In this document: one piece after another, positions 8,053 to 14,501 of the stretch
How positions within the stretch are numbered: position 1 is the first letter of the stretch
Layout: each line of letters opens with the position of its first letter
DNA from: Anaerocolumna xylanovorans DSM 12503
GTDB lineage: Bacteria; Bacillota; Clostridia; Lachnospirales; Lachnospiraceae
Direction: 5' to 3'
DNA: 64,000 nt
Assembly: GCF_900143645.1 (NCBI RefSeq)
Contig: NZ_FRFD01000009.1
Coordinates: 62,001-126,000, forward strand
Program-made: the position numbers and the translations under genes
The notes under the pieces: model-generated
Databases searched by the model: none
What the model saw: the letters and a program-made list of their open reading frames with translations, nothing else
Told to the model about the DNA's origin: nothing

Positions 8053-8090
8053 GAATATCAAATCAAAGATTGATATTTACGAAAGGAGTA
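8053..8090 (+). repeat. hairpin-SD repeat element before potD
   Basis: GAATATCAAATC (8053-8064), AAA, then a slightly shortened complementary arm (8068-8080), followed by CGAAAGGAG, which is the potD ribosome binding site. It is a degenerate copy of the element seen at 1666 and 14385, here inside an operon between potC and potD, where it might also adjust the stability of the potD message. Confidence 0.7.
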
Positions 8091-8095
8091 AAACA

Positions 8096-9175
8096 ATGAA
8101 AAGAATAACCGCACTGCTGCTCCTATGCAGTCTTATCCTAACCAGCACTGGAGTTGTTACCGGCTGTTCCAAAAGTAATTCTCCAAAGCTTTTGGTTTAT
8201 AACTGGGGAGAATATATTGATCCCGAGGTGGAAAAACTCTTTGAAAAGGAAACCGGAATCAACGTGGTTATGAGTTACTACGAACAAAACGAAGATATGT
8301 ATCCCATTATTGCAACCGGTTCACAAAAGTATGATGTCGTATGTCCTTCGGACTATATGGTTGAAAAGATGATTGGTGAGGGACTTCTTGCCAAGATTGA
8401 TTATAACAATATTCCAAATATTAAGAATATCGACCCTTCTTATTTAAAAAGTGCGGAACAATTCGATCCCGGTAACCAGTACAGCGTGCCTTACTGTTGG
8501 GGTACTGTAGGAATCCTGTACAATAAAACTATGATTAAAGAACCCATAGACAGCTGGGGTGCATTATTTGATAAGGATTTCATTGAGAAAAATGGCTATG
8601 CCGGTGATATCTTAATGATTAACAGCGTAAGAGATGCTTTTGCCATTGCTCTAAGCTACCTTGGTTACTCTATTAATTCTACCGATGAAGCTCAAATAGA
8701 CGAAGCGAAGAAGCTTTTACAGGAACAAAAGCCTCTTGTAGATGCTTATGTGGTAGATCAGGTAAGGGATAAGATGATCGGCGGCGAAAGTCCTATTGGA
8801 GTTATTTATTCCGGAGAGGCTATCTTTACCCGGAGAGAAAATCCCGACCTGGAATATGTCGTTCCGAAGGAAGGCTCTAATGTCTGGATAGACGGATGGG
8901 TAATCCCTAAAAATGCTCCCAATAAGGAGTATGCGGAAAAATGGATTAATTTCATGTGTGATCCTGAAATTGCCCTTAAGAATTTTAACTATATCACCTA
9001 CTCTACCCCCAATAAGGCTGCCAGAGAGTTAATTACAGATGAAGATATCAAGAACAGCCCTATTGCTTTTCCCGGTCAGGATGTCTTAGATCGCTGCACC
9101 ACCTACCATTATCTTGGTGAAAAAATGGATGCTCTCTATATCAAGAAATGGAATGAAGTAAAGTCCGTACAGTAG
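8096..9175 (+). CDS. potD: spermidine/putrescine-binding lipoprotein PotD
   Basis: A 359-residue extracytoplasmic solute-binding protein. The N-terminus is a lipoprotein signal: basic MKR, a hydrophobic core, then a VTGC lipobox with Cys24 as the lipidated residue. The mature part starts LLVYNWGEYIDPEVEKLFEKETG, the characteristic opening of PotD/PotF proteins, and contains DVVCPSDYMVEKM and the late WIDGWVIPKNAPN segment. It delivers polyamines to PotBC. The start follows GAAAGGAG supplied by the repeat element, and a strong terminator follows, closing the five-gene operon. Confidence 0.95.
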   Translation: MKRITALLLLCSLILTSTGVVTGCSKSNSPKLLVYNWGEYIDPEVEKLFEKETGINVVMSYYEQNEDMYPIIATGSQKYDVVCPSDYMVEKMIGEGLLAKIDYNNIPNIKNIDPSYLKSAEQFDPGNQYSVPYCWGTVGILYNKTMIKEPIDSWGALFDKDFIEKNGYAGDILMINSVRDAFAIALSYLGYSINSTDEAQIDEAKKLLQEQKPLVDAYVVDQVRDKMIGGESPIGVIYSGEAIFTRRENPDLEYVVPKEGSNVWIDGWVIPKNAPNKEYAEKWINFMCDPEIALKNFNYITYSTPNKAARELITDEDIKNSPIAFPGQDVLDRCTTYHYLGEKMDALYIKKWNEVKSVQ

Positions 9176-9192
9176 CAAGTAATCAAAACCCG

Positions 9193-9231
9193 AAGGCGGT
9201 ATGTTCTCTGCAAATGAGTACATACCGCCTT
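9193..9231. terminator. bidirectional terminator between potD and the dehydrogenase gene
   Basis: AAGGCGGTATG (9193-9203) pairs perfectly with CATACCGCCTT (9221-9231). It lies between converging genes, 18 bases after potD and 15 bases from the end of the minus-strand gene, and can serve both. Confidence 0.85.
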
Positions 9232-9245
9232 TCCTGTTCACTGCT

Positions 9246-10205
9246 TTATTTTATTACACGGTTTCTCTCTTCTCCCTTTAAGAAGGCTTTCATATTCTCA
9301 AAGACCTCAGCTACACATCTTTTTCTTGCTTCTACTGTAGCCCAGGCAATATGAGGAGTAATTATCAGACGTTTGCTGTCCTGAATCTGCAATAAGGGAT
9401 TCTCTGCCGACATAGGCTCCTGTCTTAACACATCAAGCCCCGCTCCGGCAATCCAGCCTTCCGATAAGGCTTTGTATAAAGCCTCTTCCCCAATAATGGG
9501 CCCCCTGCCAAGGTTTAGAAGGATGGCCGTAGATTTCATCTCCCGAAAGGCTTCTTCTCCGATAAGATTCCTTGTATCGTCATTTAAAGGAGCATGTATG
9601 GAGATAATATCTGATTCTCTTAATAAGGTATCAAAATCTACCCTGGTGTAATCTTCATTCTGATTTTTTCCGGAGGTAGAATAATAGATTATCTGACAGC
9701 CAAAGGCTTTCGCTATGCCTGCAACCCCTTTTCCGATATCTCCAAGGCCTATAATTCCCCAGGTCTTTCCCGACAGCTCATTGAATTTTTCATCAAAGCA
9801 GCTGAAAATATCGCTTTTTACATAGCCGCCGGATTTTACAAAGGCATCATAGTGGCTTAGCTTCTCATAAAGGTAGAAAAACAATGCAAAGGTATGCTGG
9901 ACAACCGACTGGGTTGAGTAACCCTTTACATTTGCTACTGCTATCCCCCTCCTGTTCACATAAGGAAAATCCACCATATTGGTGCCGGTGCCCGTAATGC
10001 AGATAAGCTTTAGGTTTTCTGCCTCTTTAAGGTTTTCTTCATCCATGGGTACCTTATTCATTACCAGGATATCCGCTTCCTTTATTCGCTCTTTGTTCTT
10101 GCGGACATCACCCTTATTATATTTTATGACCTCTCCCAATGCATCAAATATGGATAAATCCACATCATCCCCCAGGGAATCTGTTTCTAAGAAAATTATT
10201 TTCAT
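9246..10205 (-). CDS. D-2-hydroxyacid dehydrogenase (NAD-dependent)
   Basis: A 319-residue cytoplasmic oxidoreductase of the D-isomer-specific 2-hydroxyacid dehydrogenase family, which interconverts 2-oxoacids and D-2-hydroxyacids with NAD(P)H. The nucleotide-binding motif GLGDIG is at 153-158. The catalytic residues appear as Arg234 (NLGRGPII), Glu263 (VLRQEP) and His285 (PHIAWAT), in the order expected. The sequence resembles glycerate/hydroxypyruvate reductases (HprA-like), but lactate or other 2-oxoacids cannot be excluded. The ATG at 10205 is preceded only by a weak AAAGGAT-like site. It lies 27 bases downstream of trpS on the same strand and may be co-transcribed with it. Confidence 0.9.
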   Translation of the reverse strand: MKIIFLETDSLGDDVDLSIFDALGEVIKYNKGDVRKNKERIKEADILVMNKVPMDEENLKEAENLKLICITGTGTNMVDFPYVNRRGIAVANVKGYSTQSVVQHTFALFFYLYEKLSHYDAFVKSGGYVKSDIFSCFDEKFNELSGKTWGIIGLGDIGKGVAGIAKAFGCQIIYYSTSGKNQNEDYTRVDFDTLLRESDIISIHAPLNDDTRNLIGEEAFREMKSTAILLNLGRGPIIGEEALYKALSEGWIAGAGLDVLRQEPMSAENPLLQIQDSKRLIITPHIAWATVEARKRCVAEVFENMKAFLKGEERNRVIK

Positions 10206-10232
10206 AAACGCCTATCCTTTTATTTTTCTGTC

Positions 10233-11243
10233 TTAACGTATTCTCTCCGGAAGCCCTATCTTTTTCTGTACCTTCCTAAGAGTCTTGGTTGCAAAATAGG
10301 TGGCTTTTTCAGCGTTATCTTTTATGATGCCGTCTACGTAAGCTTTATCCTTTGTAAGTTCCTCCATCCTCTCATGAATAGGACGCAGGACACCATTTAC
10401 CGATTCTCCTACTGCCAGTTTAAAATCACCATAACCCCTGCCGTCAAATTCTCTCTCAACTTCAGCCGGTGTCTTGTCAGTAACAGCAGAATAGATATCA
10501 ATCAGATTCTTGATTCCAGGTTTTTCATCCGCATACCGGATTTCATTCTCTGAATCTGTCACTGCTCTTTTGAACTTACGGATAACCGTATCCGCATCAT
10601 CCATCAGATAAATCGTAGCATTGACATTCTCATCGGACTTGGACATCTTCTTATCCGGCTCCTGCAAACTCATGATTTTTGCCCCAACCTTTCCGATATA
10701 AGGCTCCGGTATGGTAAATACATCCCCGTATATACCGTTAAAGCGCTCTGCAATATCCCTGGTTATTTCCAGATGCTGCTTCTGGTCAATTCCCACAGGA
10801 ACTACATCTGTCTGGAACAAAAGGATATCTGCTGCCATAAGTACCGGATAGGTAAAAAGACCGGCATTGATATTGTCCGTATGCTTTGCTGCCTTATCCT
10901 TAAACTGGGTCATACGGTTTAACTCTCCCATATAGGTAAAGCAGTTTAATATCCAGCTAAGCTCTGCGTGCCCGGATACATGAGACTGGTAATAGATGCA
11001 GTTCTTTACCGGGTCTAAGCCGGCAGCAATATAGAGACTTAAAAGAGTTCTGGCCCTTTTTCTTAACTCTGCCGGGTCCTGCCTTATCGTGAGGGAATGA
11101 AGATCCACCACACAGTAAAAGCATTGGTATGCCTCATCATTATTTAATGCAACCCAATTCTTTAATGCTCCCATATAATTACCCAGGGTGATATTCCCTG
11201 TTGCCTGCATTCCGCTGAATAATACTTTCTTTCCGTCTAACAT
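10233..11243 (-). CDS. trpS: tryptophan-tRNA ligase
   Basis: TrpS charges tRNA-Trp with tryptophan. The 336-residue length fits the bacterial enzyme. The class I signatures are present: the HIGH-equivalent TGNITLGNYMGAL (15-27) and KMSKS (199-203). Other TrpS features include GELNRMTQFKDK and GIDQKQHLEITRDIAERFN. The ATG at 11243 follows GGAAGGAGATAAATT. A T-box leader with a tryptophan specifier precedes the gene, giving independent support for the amino-acid specificity and for induction when tRNA-Trp is uncharged. Confidence 0.97.
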   Translation of the reverse strand: MLDGKKVLFSGMQATGNITLGNYMGALKNWVALNNDEAYQCFYCVVDLHSLTIRQDPAELRKRARTLLSLYIAAGLDPVKNCIYYQSHVSGHAELSWILNCFTYMGELNRMTQFKDKAAKHTDNINAGLFTYPVLMAADILLFQTDVVPVGIDQKQHLEITRDIAERFNGIYGDVFTIPEPYIGKVGAKIMSLQEPDKKMSKSDENVNATIYLMDDADTVIRKFKRAVTDSENEIRYADEKPGIKNLIDIYSAVTDKTPAEVEREFDGRGYGDFKLAVGESVNGVLRPIHERMEELTKDKAYVDGIIKDNAEKATYFATKTLRKVQKKIGLPERIR

Positions 11244-11251
11244 AATTTATC

Positions 11252-11280
11252 TCCTTCCGTGAATATCAAACTTTATTGAA
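11252..11280 (-). repeat. degenerate hairpin-SD repeat before trpS
   Basis: Between the T-box terminator and trpS, the sequence TTTGATATTCACGGAAGGAG matches the right arm and SD part of the hairpin-SD element, while the left arm is lost. It supplies the trpS ribosome binding site. Confidence 0.5.
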
Positions 11281-11297
11281 AAATAAATTTCCTCAAC

Positions 11298-11580
11298 ATA
11301 AAAAGGACCTCTGCCACAGCATATTACTAGTGTAATATCTACTGGGACAAAAGTCATAACTTCTGCGGTGCCACCCGGCTTGGCGTAAAACGCCCTCTTA
11401 ATTTCATATACAAAATATATGCTCCGCTGATAACGGATGAAGCTCCCGTCGGGCATTACTTGGGATTTCCCTTTCCTCCCGAGCCTATAAGTCCATTCAT
11501 TCAGAATCCGCTGCCGGCTTGCACCTTTTTACCAGCTCTCTGTAAGCAGATCAATCTGACTACTACTCTTAATCATCGGC
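11298..11580 (-). promoter_or_regulatory. T-box riboswitch, tRNA-Trp specific, upstream of trpS
   Basis: The leader contains the conserved T-box GGGTGGCACCGCA (minus strand, about 11364-11377), whose bulge pairs with the free acceptor end of uncharged tRNA. Stem I contains the AGAGAGCTGG, GTGCAAGCCGG and GAATGAA blocks, and the specifier triplet is TGG (complement of 11493-11495), the single tryptophan codon, in the usual context before ACTT. A terminator hairpin with arms around ATATTAC/GTAATAT and a T-rich tail lies at about 11300-11345, competing with an antiterminator formed by the T-box. Uncharged tRNA-Trp would thus allow read-through into trpS. This is known family behaviour; specifier and terminator are seen directly. 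Confidence 0.95.
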
Positions 11581-11605
11581 ATTTCTATTTTTCTTTTCTG
11601 CCTTA

Positions 11606-11634
11606 AGTATACCCATTCTGTCAATAGAAGTCAA
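11606..11634 (-). promoter_or_regulatory. sigma-A promoter of the trpS T-box leader
   Basis: On the minus strand TTGACT (11634-11629), 17 bases, TATACT (11611-11606). Transcription would start a few bases before the T-box stem I. Confidence 0.8.
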
Positions 11635-11648
11635 CAATAAAGTATTCG

Positions 11649-12266
11649 TCAAAAAGTCAGGAGTTCCGGGAAGCTGTCAATGGCCCGCTCATAGCCCTCT
11701 ACCTTCCCAAAGCCGTATCTTGCGTAGATGAACGGTACTTTTGCCTTAGCAGCTGCTAAGAAATCTCCCATTGTATCTCCTACATAGACCGGATCCTTTA
11801 AATCATTTCTCTTAGCGACGTTTCCTATATTTTCAGCCTTTAACTGTCCACTTCTGCCCGGGTACTCAAAATCCGTAAAAACATCCCATAATCCGTGGGC
11901 GTTTAAGAAGCACTGGATATAACCCTCTTCGCAATTGCTGACTATAAAAAGCTTATATCTTTTCTTTAATTCCTTTAGCGTTTCAATAAGCCCCGGATAA
12001 AGAATTCCTCCATCTTTTTCAAGATATGGGCATTGTCTTATTACACTTTCTCTCATAATAGCAAGAGCCGTTTCTTTTCTGGCACTCGGCAGCAGTCTGA
12101 CTGCTATTTCTTCCAGAGGTAATCCATAAAGAGCCTTTAGATTATCTGCGGTAACAGTATCCTTCACTTCACTATACTTCTTTGCTTCATCTGCCCATAC
12201 TACTGCCGCCCCATCCGTTGCGTCCCACAAGGTCCCGTCTAAATCAAAAATTATGCTGTCCCACAT
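11649..12266 (-). CDS. HAD-family hydrolase (phosphoglycolate phosphatase-like)
   Basis: A 205-residue cytoplasmic phosphatase of the haloacid dehalogenase superfamily. Motif I is FDLDGTLWD with the nucleophile Asp8 and acid/base Asp10. Motif II is FIVSNCEEGY (about residues 106-115), and motif IV is YVGDTMGDFLAA (about 160-171). A helical cap of about 70 residues sits between motifs I and II, the subfamily I pattern of phosphoglycolate phosphatases. The true substrate is unknown. The start at 12266 follows AAAGGAGGGC; an in-frame ATG 33 bases upstream lacks a ribosome binding site. It is divergent from luxS. Confidence 0.88.
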   Translation of the reverse strand: MWDSIIFDLDGTLWDATDGAAVVWADEAKKYSEVKDTVTADNLKALYGLPLEEIAVRLLPSARKETALAIMRESVIRQCPYLEKDGGILYPGLIETLKELKKRYKLFIVSNCEEGYIQCFLNAHGLWDVFTDFEYPGRSGQLKAENIGNVAKRNDLKDPVYVGDTMGDFLAAAKAKVPFIYARYGFGKVEGYERAIDSFPELLTF

Positions 12267-12328
12267 AATGCCCTCCTTTGCCTTTTTATTATATCCCATA
12301 TCCCCTTTTGCGTATACTATTTTTTTCT

Positions 12329-12356
12329 TTTACACTCCCCTTTGATATGCTATAAT
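12329..12356 (+). promoter_or_regulatory. sigma-A promoter of luxS
   Basis: TTTACA (12329-12334), 16 bases, TATAAT (12351-12356), about 65 bases before the luxS start. No S-box riboswitch was recognised. Confidence 0.6.
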
Positions 12357-12420
12357 ATTCATGACATTAAGTCTTTACTGATAAAGCATAACATAATATA
12401 AGAACCCGAAAGGAGAAAAA

Positions 12421-12900
12421 ATGGAACAGATTGCAAGCTTTACAATTGATCATCTAAGGCTGCTGCCAGGTATTTATGTATCAAGAAAGGATATGGCTGG
12501 TTCTGAAACCCTTACCACCTTTGATATCCGAATGACAAGGCCGAATTATGAACCTGTTATGAATACAGCCGAAATTCATACCATCGAGCATCTTGCCGCA
12601 ACCTTTTTAAGAAACCACCCTCAATTTTCTGACAAGACGATTTATTTTGGCCCTATGGGCTGCCGTACCGGATTTTATCTTATTCTTGCCGGCGATTACA
12701 AGTCCAGTGAGGTCGTTCCACTCATCACCGAGATGTATGAATTTATCCGGGATTTTACCGGAGAGGTCCCTGGTGCTGCCGCTGTTAACTGCGGTAATTA
12801 TCTTGACATGAACCTTTCTATGGCCAAATATCTGGCAGATAAATTTCTTAGAGAAGTTCTCACCGGTATTGATGAAACCCGTCTGACATATCCTGTATAG
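12421..12900 (+). CDS. luxS: S-ribosylhomocysteine lyase LuxS
   Basis: LuxS cleaves S-ribosylhomocysteine to homocysteine and the AI-2 precursor 4,5-dihydroxy-2,3-pentanedione, in the activated methyl cycle. The 159-residue length is standard. The metal ligands are visible as His53 and His57 in HTIEH (53-57) and Cys124 in NCGNYLDMN; Glu56 and Cys81 (PMGCRTGFYL) are the other conserved active-site residues. The start follows GAAAGGAG. It is a single-gene unit ended by a terminator; the partner nucleosidase Pfs is not in this window. An AI-2 signalling role cannot be told apart from methyl-cycle housekeeping here. Confidence 0.97.
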   Translation: MEQIASFTIDHLRLLPGIYVSRKDMAGSETLTTFDIRMTRPNYEPVMNTAEIHTIEHLAATFLRNHPQFSDKTIYFGPMGCRTGFYLILAGDYKSSEVVPLITEMYEFIRDFTGEVPGAAAVNCGNYLDMNLSMAKYLADKFLREVLTGIDETRLTYPV

Positions 12901-12943
12901 GAATAAAACACTTTTATCCCTGTTAAGGGACATTCTAAACGAG

Positions 12944-12980
12944 AAAAAGATTCTGTAACAAACTGTTGCGGAATCTTTTT
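12944..12980 (+). terminator. terminator of luxS
   Basis: AAAAAGATTC-based arm pairs with GAATCTTTTT, with partial pairing of the inner bases around a 4-base loop, 43 bases after the luxS stop. Confidence 0.85.
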
Positions 12981-13072
12981 ATTGCCTTTTTTCTGACAGC
13001 TTGTCACTCCTATTGGTTATATTTTTTTCTTCCCCGAATATAGTATAATGATAAACCAGAAAGGTCACAACC

Positions 13073-13879
13073 ATGGAAGATAACGGTATTCCAAATTCCT
13101 CCGGCAAAGGAGAGGAAAATGAAATAAATAATCCAGACACAGCAAATGGATCTTCTCCCCCCCCTGCGGACAATAACACAGAAAATACATATGGGGATTT
13201 TGGTACCGGTAATTGGAGCAATGGAGACTCTTATGGATATCCCCACGGTGCCACAATAACCAGTGATTACGGATATACCTATGGGGCAGAGGATATGAAT
13301 AACTCCGGTTACTCTTATAATACAGATAATACATCCAGCTATGAGTCTGCCGGAAATAGTAAAAGCTCTGATAGTTCTGATACTTCCAGTGAAGCTTCTT
13401 CTGAAAATCCCCTAAAGCACATGGTTGATATCATGAAAGCAGCTCTCCCGCACCTGGATGGCCGGACACAGGAATCTGCCAGCTTGATTATTAAAACCTC
13501 CGAGCTTATGGATACCTTACAAACTGTCAAAAATGATGATCGCGTGTCCGCCTCTGGCTTGAATATGCAAAGTATTGATATAGAAGCTTTGTTAAACAGT
13601 ATCCGTAATGTCTGCTATGCCAAAGAAAAACAAATCATTGATAATATACTTAACTTTTTAAGAATGAAAAATATGTTTGAAACCTACTCTTCTCTGTCAA
13701 ACATGATGGCTTTCCAGCAAAGTACCGGAGAAAACCAGGAAAACAGTAAGGAAAACAGCGGCACCGGCGGCACCGGATTTAGTCCGGACATGATGGAAAT
13801 TTTAAGCTCTATGCTGACACCGGAGCAAAAAAGCACCTTCGATAACTTTTCAATGATGTTTAATATGATGCAGGAATAA
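13073..13879 (+). CDS. unrecognised protein with disordered N-terminus and helical C-terminus
   Basis: A 268-residue protein I do not recognise. Residues 1-110 are low complexity, rich in Asn, Ser, Gly, Asp and Tyr, with several Tyr-Gly/Gly-Tyr steps, and are probably disordered. From about residue 117 (NPLKHMVDIMKAALPHLDGRTQESASLIIKTSELMDTL) it becomes helical with regular hydrophobic spacing. It ends in a Met/Phe-rich tail (LTPEQKSTFDNFSMMFNMM). There is no signal peptide or membrane segment. The start follows AGAAAGG, and a TATAAT box lies at 13044-13049. It is 24 bases upstream of another unrecognised gene and clearly paired with it. A scaffold or sporulation-related role is only a guess. 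Confidence 0.75.
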   Translation: MEDNGIPNSSGKGEENEINNPDTANGSSPPPADNNTENTYGDFGTGNWSNGDSYGYPHGATITSDYGYTYGAEDMNNSGYSYNTDNTSSYESAGNSKSSDSSDTSSEASSENPLKHMVDIMKAALPHLDGRTQESASLIIKTSELMDTLQTVKNDDRVSASGLNMQSIDIEALLNSIRNVCYAKEKQIIDNILNFLRMKNMFETYSSLSNMMAFQQSTGENQENSKENSGTGGTGFSPDMMEILSSMLTPEQKSTFDNFSMMFNMMQE

Positions 13880-13903
13880 TTATTTTGTGGAATGGAGGCA
13901 GCT

Positions 13904-14182
13904 ATGAATAACTTTTCGTGGATGAATCACCCGGCAATGAAGAATATTGATGCCAGAAAGCTTGCAATCCTTGTGGAATTGGCAAATGAAGCTGAAGGGA
14001 AATCGCAGGATAAGGTACTACCCCTGCTGATGACAGCAAATGCCAAGCTTAAGTCAATGAACTTAACCTTTACAAAGGAAGAAAATGATTTACTGGTAGA
14101 CATCCTGACAAAGGATATGTCTCCTGCTGATAGGCAGAAGGTTGAAATGATTAAAAAGATGGCTAAATCACCAAGATCATAG
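13904..14182 (+). CDS. unrecognised small helical protein, partner of the preceding gene
   Basis: A 92-residue, predicted all-helical cytoplasmic protein that I do not recognise. It starts MNNFSWMNHPAMKNIDARKL and ends with SPADRQKVEMIKKMAKSPRS. The start at 13904 lies just after GGAGGCAGCT; an ATG four codons earlier overlaps that ribosome binding site and is unlikely. The segment LTKDMSPADRQKVEMIKKM has the same kind of turn-helix ending (S/T-P-x-x-x-K) as LTPEQKSTFDNFSMMF in its neighbour, hinting at a shared motif. Its TAG stop codon overlaps the first bases of the three-hairpin repeat, so the repeat directly forms its 3' untranslated region. Confidence 0.75.
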   Translation: MNNFSWMNHPAMKNIDARKLAILVELANEAEGKSQDKVLPLLMTANAKLKSMNLTFTKEENDLLVDILTKDMSPADRQKVEMIKKMAKSPRS

Positions 14183-14295
14183 TGTGAATTATTGAAAAGC
14201 ATAATTCACACAAATGCCTGCGAAATCCTCGGCACAAACTTGAGGTGTATTGAGGAAGGCATGGCTGTTAGTGTGAAATAGAAAACATTTCACAC
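14181..14295 (+). repeat. three-hairpin structured repeat, copy A
   Basis: Hairpin 1 has perfect 10-base arms GTGTGAATTA (14182-14191) and TAATTCACAC (14202-14211). A central stem pairs TGCCT (14215-14219) with AGGCA (14257-14261) and contains CCTC/GAGG pairs. Hairpin 3 has perfect arms GTGTGAAAT (14271-14279) and ATTTCACAC (14287-14295). Positions 14214-14264 (51 bases) are identical to the reverse complement of 36199-36249 in copy B. Whether it acts as RNA or DNA is unknown. Confidence 0.85.
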
Positions 14296-14339
14296 CCTGA
14301 TTTGAGGCAGTAAATCATCTGCAAGCAGACGATTTATGC

Positions 14340-14426
14340 CATGGGAGCTAGTGTGAAAAATGAATTTTTCAACTACGTATTCAGGAATATCAAATCAAAG
14401 ATTTGATATTCACGAAAGGGGTTAAA
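14340..14426 (+). repeat. hairpin-SD repeat element without a gene
   Basis: This is the best-preserved copy: TGAAAAAT/ATTTTTCA mini-hairpin (about 14354-14370), a TACGTATTCAG linker shared with the copy at 1651-1776, then perfect arms GAATATCAAATC (14385-14396) and GATTTGATATTC (14400-14411), and ACGAAAGGGG before an ATG at 14427. The frame after that ATG runs only about 40 codons through a terminator hairpin and into the antisense of the next gene, so no real gene follows. Another imperfect hairpin (GGCA...TGCC, about 14305-14340) connects it to the three-hairpin repeat. Confidence 0.8.
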
Positions 14427-14432
14427 ATGATA

Positions 14433-14490
14433 AGGGCTGCCGCCAAACAGCAAATAGCTTTCAGCTATATGACTGTTCTGCGGCAGCCCT
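14433..14490 (-). terminator. terminator of the L,D-transpeptidase gene
   Basis: AGGGCTGCCGC (14433-14443) pairs perfectly with GCGGCAGCCCT (14480-14490), with additional inner pairing AATAGCT/AGCTAT. It lies 11 bases beyond the stop of the minus-strand gene. Confidence 0.8.
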
Positions 14491-14501
14491 TCTTCTATCT
14501 T

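Noticed and set aside
11247..11456. Open frame of 69 codons on the minus strand upstream of trpS
   Set aside because: It lies entirely inside the T-box leader and its terminator; the RNA structure explains the sequence and there is no protein-like composition.
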